A stretch of DNA of 64,000 nt. Origin: Apostichopus japonicus. Its lineage: Eukaryota; Echinodermata; Holothuroidea; Aspidochirotida; Stichopodidae. Of the stretch, positions 35,341 through 49,057 are shown one piece after another. Location: the NCBI RefSeq assembly GCF_037975245.1, contig NC_092561.1:4266001-4330000 (forward strand). Reading direction: 5' to 3'. How positions within the stretch are numbered: position 1 is the stretch's first letter; each line of letters opens with the position of its first letter. The position numbers and the translations under genes are program-made. The notes beneath the pieces were generated by a model. That model saw only the letters and a list, made by a program, of their open reading frames with translations. It had not been told where the DNA came from and searched no databases.

Positions 35341-35443
35341 ATCTTTACTAACGGTTCCAGTAAAGTATCTGTTCAGACGGGTGCAAGATTGAATTTCACA
35401 TGCATCGATGGGTCAAAAGTCAGAATCAAATGCGGTGACAATG
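35341..35443 (+). CDS. Ig-domain membrane protein, copy 1, exon 2 (start of Ig domain 2)
   Basis: The 103-base exon follows the acceptor GAGCGTAG and ends GACAATG before GTATGC. It encodes residues 131-164: IFTNGSSKVSVQTGARLNFT, then Cys151, the B-strand cysteine of a second Ig-like domain, and a further Cys161. NGS and NFT are glycosylation motifs. The acceptor has a TAG just before it in this frame, so the exon cannot extend left. The terminal single base joins exon 3 to form a Glu codon. The exon is conserved in copies 2 and 3 with one replacement (Ile152 to Met). Confidence 0.82.
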
Positions 35444-35843
35444 GTATGCTAATGACTATAGTGAATTATCTCTTTTAACATTACATACTGTAATTAGTCT
35501 ATACTGTGGTTCTGTTATGCTAGTATATGTTGAGTAAGGTTTTTCAGTTTTTCAGTTTTTTTTTTGTGTTTTTAATTTTAATTTAATGATCTGAAGAGAC
35601 TTAGCAAGAGATATTAAAGCCAAATTATGCATTAACTATTTACACAACCAAACTGATGTCTATCTCGACAATCTTTTTGCCACTCGTTTATGTAGGCCTA
35701 CTCTCAAGAATTATACAATCTTCATAACAAATATCGTTATGATTTAAAGTTATTTACAGATAGGAGATATTCAAAATGAGAAGATAAAAATAGAAATGTT
35801 CTCATCGTATTTATTAATTTTTTCGACGATTCATTCATTTCAG

Positions 35844-36262
35844 AAGAATCAGATGTTCCGAATTATTTTCCCCTTTCTGTGTGTTCATTTTCAGCAATCG
35901 ACAAGACGGACAACATAATTGTGAATATTTCTCATAATAATTGTAGAATTAGATGTAAGAAGTCTTTCGATGGTGATGCTCAATGTAAGACTGACTTATA
36001 CCTTGAGGTAAAGAACCGAATCGCGACGACCCGCTTAGTAGCTGGATTTGAAACAACGACTGGTTCGTCTCTGATGGACAAACAGACAGTCAAATCAGCA
36101 AACGGACCTCTCATTATAATCTCTGTATTTCTTGCGATATTTGTTTTCACCACTATTGTACTAGGTAGGTACATTATTAAATCAAGGGGCGGTAGGCACG
36201 ACGATGTCGGAAATCTCCCACGGGCTTGTGAACCGCAGTATGCTGTGGTCATGATGCATTGA
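35844..36262 (+). CDS. Ig-domain membrane protein, copy 1, exon 3 (rest of Ig2, transmembrane helix, tail)
   Basis: The exon follows CATTTCAG, completes a Glu codon and ends at TGA (36260-36262), giving residues 165-303. The Ig2 F strand is NNCRIRC (Cys202 is the likely partner of Cys151), followed by AQCKTDLYLEV. A stalk leads to a hydrophobic helix, about residues 253-271 (PLIIISVFLAIFVFTTIVL), then the positively charged stop-transfer RYIIKSR. A short cytoplasmic tail ends EPQYAVVMMH. YAVV fits a YxxPhi sorting signal or an SH2 site, but it lacks the -2 residue of a classic ITIM. A second acceptor-like TTTTCAG at about 35896 is in frame. An internal GT-AG pair (36008-36164) could remove the helix but would shift the frame. 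Confidence 0.85.
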
Positions 36263-36845
36263 TGTGGTGTTTAATGTGTTTTTAATTTTAATTTTATCTC
36301 AAGTCAATACAAATTAACCTAGCACTGTAAAGACAATCTTTATACTCATGTATCCTGCATATATATAGGCCTTTTTTTTCGTATTTTCACTAAAACTTCA
36401 TGTCATACTTTTCATGGTTTGAAGTTAACATTTCAGAGTGGAAAACAGTCGTTTATTTGCAGCATTAATATTGGAAGAGTCTTAGTCAATTTTATTTTCA
36501 ACTAAGTTTTAATAGTTCACCGTATAGCCACTGTAATATATAATAATCGAGCGTATATCAGTTGTAATATAAAATAATCGAGCGTACAACAGCTGTAATA
36601 TATACAGATTTAACGTTATATCAGCTTACCGAAGTTGCAGTTAACACAAGAAATTGACTTATTAAAAATATCAACCACTTATTGCTATATAATTGGAAAC
36701 ATTATACACCCGTTACTACAAGAAGGACTGAACACGAAGGAAATGTACTTTCAACTTGAAAAATATTCATTTTCTTTTCATTGTCCTATAGTTAAGTCTA
36801 TACGGTTACTCATTACGTATCGATTTAACGACACGGTATATCAGG
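36263..36845. other. 3' flank of Ig-gene copy 1
   Basis: Probable 3' UTR and spacer, conserved in units 2 and 3. No clear AATAAA is present until the satellite monomer, whose own AAAAAATAAAAG contains one. Confidence 0.5.
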
Positions 36846-36861
36846 AAGAAAATATACGGAA

Positions 36862-36897
<36 letters not shown>

Positions 36898-37105
36898 GTA
36901 TATATATTATTTTAACACAAAAAATAAAAGCAAACTCCAATATTGGGTATACATAGCTGCATGTCTCTTATAACATTATTGACGCATTTCTGGATATGGT
37001 AAGAAAGTAAATAGTTTATCAAACGCTTTCTCTTTACCTTAAATTACTAAAACATTTCGATATATTCTGAAAACTACCTTTTAGTTTATAAAATCTACCG
37101 TGATC
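36846..37105. repeat. Single monomer of the satellite, with (AT)n, in unit 1
   Basis: One AT microsatellite (about 36865-36893) followed by one ~200-bp monomer homologous to the arrays at 43010 and 58232. It lacks a ~31-bp segment present in the array monomers: here ATAGCT is directly followed by GCATGTCTC. The missing piece contains CTTTTATTTT, so the hairpin that array monomers can form is absent. Confidence 0.9.
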
Positions 37106-37439
37106 TCGTGATCTCGATATTTGATATTTAAAAGTTTATTGAGGATCAGTTGCATGGTAAAGAGTATGAACATTTTTTGCTTCTATGAATAGACACTAAC
37201 TTCTGATCTGATTTCCATATATAATAATGATAGTATATTTAAATTTTGTTAATTTATTTTATATATTTATACAGGGTAACATATTCAACGTAGTTGTTAT
37301 AAACAGCGGTCCTGTGAAACAATAAAAATATGAAAAAAGCAACATATATAAAATAAAACAGGCAACAAAAATGCTAAAAAAACAAACAAAGAACGATAAA
37401 AGGTAAAATATAAACATTAAGATAGCATGTAAACTTTAA

Positions 37440-37930
37440 GATGACATTTAAAAGTATCAAAAGTATATGCATTCCTCAGGTAGACTGTTCCAAACGGTTG
37501 GACCCATAAACGAGGAGGAGTTTTTAAAACATTCTAACCTATCATCAGGCACGTGAAGATCATTTACATTAAAAGAATGCGTGAGTCCATAATCCTGAAC
37601 ATCAACCTGCATAGTATCATGATTAGAAGTTTAATCTGGCGCCACACCATGGATGGCTTTAAACATTGAAATAGGCATAAAATAATACCTTCTTTGTTTC
37701 ACCTTCATCCATGGAAGTTCCATTACTAGATTAATGCCTCTAAAATAAGTAAAATTTAGTAACAATCCTTGCAGCCCTATTCTTTTTAATGAAATCGTGC
37801 ATTATTGTGCAGTGTGACAGCTCTGTAAGTTCGGGATAAGCTAACTATAGCCAGTAATTATTTTCATATATTTGTCAAGACTAGGAATAAAAAGTTGATA
37901 ACTGACAACCGAACGATTGCGCGCAAATTG
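37440..37930 (-). mobile_element. Non-LTR retrotransposon (LINE) 3'-end remnant at the unit 1/2 junction
   Basis: Minus-strand sequence homologous to the better preserved copies at 52500 and 59690. It retains the PTVWNSL-like and GLTRSFNV-like pieces and the IKKNRAARIV region. It is interrupted by stops and is not functional. The duplication-unit boundary (about 37790) lies within it. Confidence 0.75.
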
Positions 37931-40122
37931 CGCACATTTATTTTACAAAGAGTTGCCGTGTCCGAAGTGGCACATCATGGCAAGAAAAGAAAGAAACATT
38001 ACTGAGCGCGAAACGTGCAAATAATTGCGTTGGCATATGTTTGGGTTTTAAACGGCATCTTTGGGCACATACAACGACGAATAATAATAAATGGTGAAAT
38101 ATACACGCGGATATTGCTCGCGAAGCGTTCGTCCCATATTTTGTTTCATACAGAACATTCCGAACACTAAATAACATAGTGAAAAGATAGGAAGGAACAA
38201 TCACTGAGTGGGGGGTCTGGGGTTCCATAGATATAAAACAAAAACAAACTTTTTAAGATGCAACTTCTGCCGGCATCTGGCAGTCAAGAATAGTACACAG
38301 GCAACATGTTTTCACGTTGTACCGTGTGTTGTAAAGCATCTTTCTGTAACCCTTATTCTTAAAAACAAAATAGGGTAAAATTGGGGAGAATCGGGAACGA
38401 TTTGACCCCACCCATCAAGAAAAAAGAACAAGAACAACAAGTTAACAACAAATATTGCTTTCAATTGAACCTGTATCAGTCATACATTGGTTGCATATTT
38501 CATTTCGTTAAAGCATTGAGTTGGCCTTTTAAGTTCGCTTAAAGTTATGGTACTTTATAATTTAAACAAAAGAAGAAAGAAATAATATTAAAATAGTGAA
38601 CACCATTATTACAAAAGTCGTTACAACAGTGGTGGACTATAACAGTACCGTATTAAACAATGACTGACAACATGCACTCACTTTGTTATTGCAGTGTACA
38701 ACCTCCCCCCCCCCCCCCAATATAAACTGAGGCGAGGTAATTCTAACGGTTCTTGTGTGTGTGAAACATGTAGATTACATTCTAGCCGCCTTATTTGATT
38801 GCTTACGTTGTTCTGGTGCTTTTCGATCGAATATTATGTTGGGTTTGTGAAATGGACTTTTAAGTTTTTACATAACGCCCTCTATTTTTATTTTTATCGT
38901 TAGAGCAGTTCACACTTGGTGTTTCTTTCGATGATTAATATCTTACTGGTGCTTTTCTATTTCTTGTAAAGCATCGACTTTCTTTGTGAGTGATTACTTT
39001 GCTTTAACCATGAGCCGAGTTACTTCATATCTTCATTTGTTACTTACCACAATGCTAAATATAATATCATTATGAGAACCTTGACTTTGAGTTTGAAATC
39101 ATTATCCCGCTTGATTTAGTTTGTCAAGTTAGCAATACATTTGATATTCGATCACATCAACGACTTTTCGTTTTGTATCAGTTATTTGTGACTTTTGTTG
39201 AAACCCCGGGTCTATAATGACTTTATTTATATCAAAGCTTCATCAATTAAAGTAGCTATGGACTACCTAGTCAAGCCTCTCCACTGCTGTTGGTACTGTG
39301 CAATATTCCAAATTTGACAAGCAAAACGTAATATTGCTGAACTTGGGTACCATATGATGGATTAAGGAGAGGATTGGGAGAAGGGATACTCGGCGCACGG
39401 ATTAAATTAGGGGGACTGAGGAATAGGGATAAAGAATACGGTTTTCTCAGTTTCAGAAAATATTTATGGAAAAAATCAAGACTTCCAAAAAGTGTGTGTG
39501 TGTTTGGGGGTGGGGGGGGGGCGGGGTGATAACAAAATTGTTCCTGTGGACCTGTCTGACTTCGGGAAATTCGTATCTCTGAAATGTTTTAGAAAAACAT
39601 CTCTTTTTATCATATTCCTCAAAGAACATTGTAAGATTGTAATTTGTTAATAACACAGAAAATTGGATATCGGTCTATAAGTATATCATTACCCCGAATT
39701 TCATAACGGCATAGCAAACCTTTACCGTTAAACTATATTCATCTAGTTTACTCTAGGATATATAAATGGGGAAGTTACATATAACCCATGTAATAAACGG
39801 ACATGTATTGTAGAAACTGATGTGATACAGGGCTATTAAACATCGATTATTAACATTGATACAATAGATTAGGACTACAAGAGTCATTCAGTGAAACCAA
39901 AAACAATAACTGTATCAAGGGTAAGACCTAAATTTCTATTCGAAATTAAATTCAACGATTAAGTACGATAATTGTGAACGTGTGGTTTCGTTTTTGTTTC
40001 CTACAAGGAAGTTATTCATGTTCAGTAGAATGCTGAGTGCATTCAATTTTGATAATAATCAGTAACAGAGGCAAGTCCATGTTTGGATGTTATTTCTGAC
40101 TGCTCCCAAACAGCGACAGAAA

Positions 40123-40512
40123 ATGCGAGGATGCCATCTTTCATTTCTTCTGGTACTACGATTGATCACTGGTGTTGGGTGCAACAATGAGTTCTGTATG
40201 GGCTTGCCCTATGGTTTCCAAAGTAAACTTATCACCATTGGAAGTAACACAGAAATACACTGTGATATCCGTGATTCCTGTACACGCGGAGTATGGCTGA
40301 TAACTCTGGAATCAAATGGAACATCTTACGAACTGTCTTCGGGAAACTGCAGTGCTTGTGGTGACTATTTCACAGTTTTCAATAACAAAACGTCGAATTC
40401 CCTAATCATCGAAAACTTCAATTCAGAATTAAGTGGCATGTACAAGTGTGTAAGCGATTCGTGCTCTAATGGAGTGAAGGCGTCCCCGACGAGGTGTTTC
40501 AATGTTACGGGG
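40123..40512 (+). CDS. Ig-domain protein, copy 2, exon 1 (signal peptide and Ig1)
   Basis: 130 codons aligned without gaps to copy 1 exon 1, with the same start, signal peptide, cysteines and glycosylation sites. Replacements relative to copy 1: Ile6Leu, Asp27Gly, Ser55Arg, Arg59Leu, Thr108Lys, Asp118Val. The last five are shared with copies 3 and 4, and Leu6 with copy 4. In this comparison about six codons change by replacement and about six silently, so there is no sign of decay. The upstream frame is interrupted by a TAA where copy 1 has TTA, which supports the ATG chosen here. Confidence 0.82.
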
Positions 40513-40614
40513 GTAGCAAGAGAGCTAAGACAATGTCGTTTAAGACTGTCCTACCTACAAGAAAATGGAACCTCTTCGGTAATAAACTGTTAGAACTGTT
40601 GATAACCACAAATT

Positions 40615-40615
40615 A

Positions 40616-40670
<55 letters not shown>

Positions 40671-41030
40671 CTAGCATATAGTTGGGCAACTACTTCGTTT
40701 TCCTCACTATGATATGTATCACTGTAGTATAGTTGGGCAACTCCTCCGTTTTCCTCAGTATATGATATGTATTACTGTAGTATAGTTGGGTAACTCCTCC
40801 GTTTTCCTCAGTATATGATGTGTATCACTGTAGTATAGTTGGGCAACTCATTCGTTTTCCTCAGTATATGATATGTATCACTGTAGTATAGTTGGGTAAC
40901 TCCTCCGTTTTCCTCAGTATATGATGTGTATCACTGTAGTATAGTTGGGTAACTCCTCCGTTCTCCTCAGTATATGATATATATATCATTGTAGTATAGT
41001 TGGGCAACTCATTCGTTTTCCTCAGGGTAA
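40615..41030. repeat. (AT)n plus 53-bp intronic minisatellite, copy 2 (about 7 units)
   Basis: A run of about 24 AT dinucleotides (40617-40664) precedes the same 53-bp array seen in copy 1. Several units carry the TTTTCCTCAG acceptor-like tract. The (AT)n is absent or short in the other copies. Confidence 0.92.
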
Positions 41031-41633
41031 ACTACGAATGCAAAGAGACCTTGGGTAGAGCGATTAAACGATCACAAATTTTGGGCAAGTTTTCTACGTT
41101 TTGACAATTGAATTGGTTAAAATGTTGTATATTCCTCTTCATTGGGAAACATATATTGATTGGATGCATAGTCCGACCAGTTCGTTATTGGTTAAGATGT
41201 TTACCATTTGGTGCCCTATTTGCTACAACCTACATGCAGTCGGTGATACTAGAACGTAGAAAATAACTTAACGTTAATGACAACGTCAGCTCTTACGCAT
41301 CAGTCTCGCAGTAAGCGATGAAATGAGATAACAGCTTTATTAAAACGTTTGCCGATAAAAAAATAAAAAAATAATAAAAAACACTCTTACATTTGATTGT
41401 AATTGTGAACATTACAAAGGTGATTTGGCCATCTAGTCTGCGCGGGATTCACAAGCTCAAAATGAAAAGTTATGACTACATAGTCTACAAACATAATAAT
41501 TTAATGGTTTACCGTTTCAGCTACTTGAAGATGTCCCATGAAGTTGCTGAAAAATTCAGCATTAATGCAGATCCCTATTGACAAATGGTAATTCTCTCAG
41601 ATACTCTGTTTTGTTCTATTTATTCGAGTGTAG
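41031..41633 (+). other. Intron 1 remainder, Ig-gene copy 2
   Basis: Contains about 200 bp also present in copy 3 but missing from copy 1 (around AACATTACAAAGGTGATTT). Relative to copy 1 it lacks the segment just before the exon 2 acceptor region that includes GTTATTGAAT. No coding evidence. Confidence 0.5.
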
Positions 41634-41736
41634 ATCTTTACCAACGGTTCCAGTAAAGTATCTGTTCAGACTGGTGCAAGATTGAATTTCACATGCATGG
41701 ATGGGTCAAAAGTCAGAATCAAATGCGGTGACAATG
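41634..41736 (+). CDS. Ig-domain protein, copy 2, exon 2
   Basis: 103 bases after GAGTGTAG and before GTATGC, with the same phases as copy 1. Residue 152 is Met instead of Ile; the other residues match. Encodes the B-strand half of Ig domain 2. Confidence 0.8.
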
Positions 41737-42139
41737 GTATGCTAATGTCATAGTGAATTATCTCTTTTTAAATTACATACTGTAATTAGTCTATACTGTG
41801 GTTCTGTTATGCAAGTATATGTTGAGTAAGGTTTTTCAGTTTTTCAGTTTTTTTTGTGTGTTTTTAATTTTAATTTTAATGATCTGAAGAGACTTAGCAA
41901 GAGATATTACAGCCAAGTTATGCATTCAATTATTTACACAACCAAACTGATGTCTATATGTCGACAATCTTTTTGCCACTAGTTTATGTAGGCCTACTCT
42001 AAAGAATGATACAATCTTCATAACAAATATCGTTATGATTTAAAGTTATTTACAGATAGGAGACATTCAATATGAGAAGATAAAAATAGAAATGTTCTCA
42101 TCGTAAATATTAATTTGTTCGACGATTCATTCATTTCAG

Positions 42140-42405
42140 AAGAATTAGATGTTCCGAATTATTTTCCCCTTTCTGTGTGTTCATTTTCAGCAATCGACAA
42201 GACGGACATCATAATTGTGGACATTTCTCATAATAATTGTAGAATTAGATGTAAGAAGTCTTTCGATGGTGATGCTCAATGTAAGACTGACTTATACCTT
42301 GTACTAGGTAGGTACATTATTAAATCAAGGGGCGGTAGGCACGACGATGTCGGAAATCTTCCACGGACTTGTGAACCGCAGTATGCTGTGGTCATGATGC
42401 ATTGA
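42140..42405 (+). CDS. Ig-domain protein, copy 2, exon 3, lacking the transmembrane segment
   Basis: Starts after CATTTCAG in the same phase as copy 1 and ends at the same TGA. It is 153 bases shorter: after TDLYL the sequence goes directly to VLGRYIIKSR. This loses residues 219-269 of copy 1 (Ig2 end, stalk and nearly all of the helix) in frame. The junction shares TTG between the two breakpoints. The predicted product (252 residues) has a signal peptide, most of two Ig domains and the former tail with QYAVVMMH, but no membrane anchor, so it would be secreted. A degenerating gene is the alternative. Confidence 0.8.
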
Positions 42406-43009
42406 TATGGTGTTAAATGTGTTTTTAATTTTATATCAAGTCAATACAAATTAACCAAGCACTGTAAAGACAATCTTTATACTCATGTATCCTGCATATA
42501 TATAGGCCTATATATTTTTCGTTTTTTTTTACTAAAACTTCATGTCATACTTTTCATGGTTTGAAGTTAACATTTCAGAGTGGAAAACAGTTGTTTATTT
42601 GCAGCATTAATATTGGAGGAGTCTCAGCCAATTTTATTTTCAACGAAGTTTTAATAGTTCACCGTATAGCCACTGTAATATATAATAGTCAAGCGTATAT
42701 ACGTTGTAACATAAAATAATCGAGCGTACAGCAGCGGTAATGTAGGCCTAAACAGATTAAACGTTATATCAGCTTACCGAAGTTGCAGTTAACACAAAAA
42801 TTTGACTTAATAAAAATATCAACCACATATTGCTATATAATTGGAAACATTATACACCCGTTACAAGAAGGAATGAACACGAAGGAAAAGTACTCTCAAC
42901 TTGAACAATATTTATGTTCTTTTCATTGTCCTATAGTTCAGTCTATACGGATATTCATTTCGTATCGATTTAACGACACGGTATATCAGGAAGAAAATAT
43001 ACGTTAGTC
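42406..43009. other. 3' flank of Ig-gene copy 2
   Basis: Aligns with the 3' flanks of copies 1 and 3. No coding evidence; short frames are not conserved in meaning. Confidence 0.5.
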
Positions 43010-43015
43010 GTTACG

Positions 43016-43057
<42 letters not shown>

Positions 43058-43964
43058 TTAACACAAAAAATAAAAGCAAACTCCAATATTGGGTATACAT
43101 AGCTACTTTTATTTTGAAAACTGCGGAACTGACGCTGCATGCCTCTTATAACATTATTGACGCATTTCTGGATAAGGTATGAAAGTAAATAGTTTAACAA
43201 ACGCTTCCTCTTTACCTTAAATTACTAAAACATTTCGATATATTCTGACAAACTATCTCTTAGTTTATAAAATATATATATATATTATTTTAACACAAAA
43301 AATAAAAGCGAACTCCAATGTTGGGTATACATAGCTACTTTTATTTTGAAAACTGCGGAACTGACGCTGCATGCCTCTTATAACATTATTGACGCATTTC
43401 TGGATAAGGTATGAAAGTAAATAGTTTAACAAACGCTTCCTCTTTACCTTAAATTACTAAAACATTTCGATATATTCTGACAAACTATCTCTTAGTTTAT
43501 AAAATATATATATATATTATTTTAACACAAAAAATAAAAGCGAACTCCAATGTTGGGTATACGTAGCTACTTTTATTTTGAAAACTGCGGAACTGACGCT
43601 GCATGCCTCTTATAACATTATTGACGCATTTCTGGATAAGGTATGAAAGTAAATAGTTTAACAAACGCTTCCTCTTTACCTTAAATTACTAAAACATTTC
43701 GATATATTCTTACAAACTATCTCTTAGTTTATAAAATATATATATATATTATTTTAACACAAAAAATAAAAGCGAACTCCAATGTTGGGTATACGTAGCT
43801 ACTTTTATTTTGAAAACTGCGGAACTGACGCTGCATGCCTCTTATAACATTATTGACGCATTTCTGGATAAGGTATGAAAGTAAATAGTTTAACAAACGC
43901 TTCCTCTTTACCTTAAATTACTAAAACATTTCGATATATTCTGACAAACTATCTCTTAGTTTAT

Positions 43965-44003
<39 letters not shown>

Positions 44004-44446
44004 TTAACACAAAAAATAAAAGCGAACTCCAATGTTGGGTATACGTAGCTACTTTTATTTTGAAAACTGCGAAACTGACGCTGCATGCCTCTTATAACAT
44101 TATTGACGCATTTCTGGATAAGGTATGAAAGTAAATAGTTTAACAAACGCTTCCTCTTTACCTTAAATTACTAAAACATTTCGATATATTCTGACAAACT
44201 ATCTCTTAGTTTATAAAATATATATATATATTATTTTAACACAAAAAATAAAAGCGAACTCCAATGTTGGGTATACGTAGCTACTTTTATTTTGAAAACT
44301 GCGAAACTGACGCTGCATGCCTCTTATAACATTATTGACGCATTTCTGGATAAGGTATGAAAGTAAATAGTTTAACAAACGCTTCCTCTTTACCTTAAAT
44401 TACTAAAACATTTCGATATATTCTGACAAACTATCTCTTAGTTTAT

Positions 44447-44501
<55 letters not shown>

Positions 44502-44950
44502 TTAACACAAAAAATAAAAGCGAACTCCAATGTTGGGTATACGTAGCTACTTTTATTTTGAAAACTGCGAAACTGACGCTGCATGCCTCTTATAACATTA
44601 TTGACGCATTTCTGGATAAGGTATGAAAGTAAATAGTTTAACAAACGCTTCCTCTTTACCTTAAATTACTAAAACATTTCGATATATTCTGACAAACTAT
44701 CTCTTAGTTTATAAAATATATATATATATATATAGTATTTTAACACAAAAAATAAAAGCGAACTCCAATGTTGGGTATACGTAGCTACTTTTATTTTGAA
44801 AACTGCGAAACTGACGCTGCATGCCTCTTATAACATTATTGACGCATTTCTGGATAAGGTATGAAAGTAAATAGTTTAACAAACGCTTCCTCTTTACCTT
44901 AAATTACTAAAACATTTCGATATATTCTGACAAACTATCTCTTAGTTTAT

Positions 44951-45001
<51 letters not shown>

Positions 45002-45684
45002 TTAACACAAAAAATAAAAGCAAACTCCAATGTTGGGTATACATAGCTACTTTTATTTTGAAAACTGCGGAACTGACGCTGCATGCCTCTTATAACATTA
45101 TTGACGCATTTCTGGATAAGGTATGAAAGTAAATAGTTTAACAAACGCTTCCTCTTTACCTTAAATTACTAAAACATTTCGATATATTCTGACAAACTAT
45201 CTCTTAGTTTATAAAATATATATATGTATATATATATTATTTTAACAGAAAAAATAAAAGCGAACTCCAATGTTGGGTATACGTAGCTACTTTTATTTTG
45301 AAAACTGCGAAACTGACGCTGCATGCCTCTTATAACATTATTGACGCATTTCTGGATAAGGTATGAAAGTAAATAGTTTAACAAACGCTTCCTCTTTACC
45401 TTAAATTACTAAAACATTTCGATATATTCTGACAAACTATCTCTTAGTTTATAAAATATATATATATATTATTTTAACACAAAAAATAAAAGCGAACTCC
45501 AATGTTGGGTATACGTAGCTACTTTTATTTTGAAAACTGCGGAACTGACGCTGCATGCCTCTTATAACATTATTGACGCATTTCTGGATAAGGTATGAAA
45601 GTAAATAGTTTAACAAACGCTTCCTCTTTACCTTAAATTACTAAAACATTTCGATATATTCTGACAAACTATCTCTTAGTTTAT

Positions 45685-45747
<63 letters not shown>

Positions 45748-46196
45748 TTAACACAAAAAATAAAAGCGAACTCCAATGTTGGATATACGTAGCTACTTTT
45801 ATTTTGAAAACTGCGAAACTGACGCTGCATGCCTCTTATAACATTATTGACGCATTTCTGGATAAGGTATGAAAGTAAATAGTTTAACAAACGCTTCCTC
45901 TTTACCTTAAATTACTAAAACATTTCGATATATTCTGACAAACTATCTCTTAGTTTATAAAATATATATATATATATATAGTATTTTAACACAAAAAATA
46001 AAAGCGAACTCCAATGTTGGGTATACGTAGCTACTTTTATTTTGAAAACTGCGAAACTGACGCTGCATGCCTCTTATAACATTATTGACGCATTTCTGGA
46101 TAAGGTATGAAAGTAAATAGTTTAACAAACGCTTCCTCTTTACCTTAAATTACTAAAACATTTCGATATATTCTGACAAACTATCTCTTAGTTTAT

Positions 46197-46249
<53 letters not shown>

Positions 46250-47308
46250 AACACAAAAAATAAAAGCAAACTCCAATGTTGGGTATACATAGCTACTTTT
46301 ATTTTGAAAACTGCGGAACTGACGCTGCATGCCTCTTATAACATTATTGACGCATTTCTGGATAAGGTATGAAAGTAAATAGTTTAACAAACGCTTCCTC
46401 TTTACCTTAAATTACTAAAACATTTCGATATATTCTGACAAACTATCTCTTAGTTTATAAAATATATATATGTATATATATATTATTTTAACACAAAAAA
46501 TAAAAGCGAACTCCAATGTTGGGTATACGTAGCTACTTTTATTTTGAAAACTGCGAAACTGACGCTGCATGCCTCTTATAACATTATTGACGCATTTCTG
46601 GATAAGGTATGAAAGTAAATAGTTTAACAAACGCTTCCTCTTTACTTATAATATTATTGACGCATTTCTGGATAAGGTATGAAAGTAAATAGTTTAACAA
46701 ACGCTTCCTCTTTACCTTAAATTACTAAAACATTTCGATATATTCTGACAAACTATCTCTTAGTTTATAATATATATATATATATATATATTATTTTAAC
46801 ACAAAAAATAAAAGCGAACTCCAATGTTGGGTATACGTAGCTACTTTTATTTTGAAAACTGCGAAACTGACGCTGCATGCCTCTTATAACATTATTGACG
46901 CATTTCTGGATAAGGTATGAAAGTAAATAGTTTAACAAACGCTTCCTCTTTACTTATAATATTATTGACGCATTTCTGGATAAGGTATGAAAGTAAATAG
47001 TTTAACAAACGCTTCCTCTTTACCTTAAATTACTAAAACATTTCGATATATTCTTACAAACTATCTCTTAGTTTATAAAATATATATATATATTATTTTA
47101 ACACAAAAAATAAAAGCGAACTCCAATGTTGGGTATACGTAGCTACTTTTATTTTGAAAACTGCGGAACTGACGCTGCATGCCTCTTATAACATTATTGA
47201 CGCATTTCTGGATAAGGTATGAAAGTAAATAGTTTAACAAACGCTTCCTCTTTACCTTAAATTACTAAAACATTTCGATATATTCTGACAAACTATCTCT
47301 TAGTTTAT

Positions 47309-47349
<41 letters not shown>

Positions 47350-47792
47350 TTAACACAAAAAATAAAAGCGAACTCCAATGTTGGGTATACGTAGCTACTT
47401 TTATTTTGAAAACTGCGAAACTGACGCTGCATGCCTCTTATAACATTATTGACGCATTTCTGGATAAGGTATGAAAGTAAATAGTTTAACAAACGCTTCC
47501 TCTTTACCTTAAATTACTAAAACATTTCGATATATTCTGACAAACTATCTCTTAGTTTATAAAATATATATATATATTATTTTAACACAAAAAATAAAAG
47601 CGAACTCCAATGTTGGGTATACGTAGCTACTTTTATTTTGAAAACTGCGAAACTGACGCTGCATGCCTCTTATAACATTATTGACGCATTTCTGGATAAG
47701 GTATGAAAGTAAATAGTTTAACAAACGCTTCCTCTTTACCTTAAATTACTAAAACATTTCGATATATTCTGACAAACTATCTCTTAGTTTAT

Positions 47793-47835
<43 letters not shown>

Positions 47836-48284
47836 TTAACACAAAAAATAAAAGCGAACTCCAATGTTGGGTATACGTAGCTACTTTTATTTTGAAAACT
47901 GCGAAACTGACGCTGCATGCCTCTTATAACATTATTGACGCATTTCTGGATAAGGTATGAAAGTAAATAGTTTAACAAACGCTTCCTCTTTACCTTAAAT
48001 TACTAAAACATTTCGATATATTCTGACAAACTATCTCTTAGTTTATAAAATATATATATATATATATAGTATTTTAACACAAAAAATAAAAGCGAACTCC
48101 AATGTTGGGTATACGTAGCTACTTTTATTTTGAAAACTGCGAAACTGACGCTGCATGCCTCTTATAACATTATTGACGCATTTCTGGATAAGGTATGAAA
48201 GTAAATAGTTTAACAAACGCTTCCTCTTTACCTTAAATTACTAAAACATTTCGATATATTCTGACAAACTATCTCTTAGTTTAT

Positions 48285-48339
<55 letters not shown>

Positions 48340-49022
48340 TTAACACAAAAAATAAAAGCAAACTCCAATGTTGGGTATACATAGCTACTTTTATTTTGAA
48401 AACTGCGGAACTGACGCTGCATGCCTCTTATAACATTATTGACGCATTTCTGGATAAGGTATGAAAGTAAATAGTTTAACAAACGCTTCCTCTTTACCTT
48501 AAATTACTAAAACATTTCGATATATTCTGACAAACTATCTCTTAGTTTATAAAATATATATATGTATATATATATTATTTTAACAGAAAAAATAAAAGCG
48601 AACTCCAATGTTGGGTATACGTAGCTACTTTTATTTTGAAAACTGCGAAACTGACGCTGCATGCCTCTTATAACATTATTGACGCATTTCTGGATAAGGT
48701 ATGAAAGTAAATAGTTTAACAAACGCTTCCTCTTTACCTTAAATTACTAAAACATTTCGATATATTCTTACAAACTATCTCTTAGTTTATAAAATATATA
48801 TATATATTATTTTAACACAAAAAATAAAAGCGAACTCCAATGTTGGGTATACGTAGCTACTTTTATTTTGAAAACTGCGGAACTGACGCTGCATGCCTCT
48901 TATAACATTATTGACGCATTTCTGGATAAGGTATGAAAGTAAATAGTTTAACAAACGCTTCCTCTTTACCTTAAATTACTAAAACATTTCGATATATTCT
49001 GACAAACTATCTCTTAGTTTAT

Positions 49023-49057
<35 letters not shown>

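Larger units (their letters stand above)
30850..37789. repeat. Segmental duplication unit 1 (contains Ig-gene copy 1)
   Basis: Homology with units 2-4 starts at about 30850 within a LINE remnant (GAATCGTGCATTATTATGC) and ends where the equivalent LINE position recurs at about 37790. The unit is about 6.9 kb including a 947-bp insertion unique to this copy. Order inside: LINE 5' piece, spacer, long conserved upstream region, three gene exons, one satellite monomer, LINE 3' piece. The spacer 30960-31310 differs from units 2 and 3 but shares GAATTTAAGACGCCAAGTGG and the following sequence with unit 4. Confidence 0.88.
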
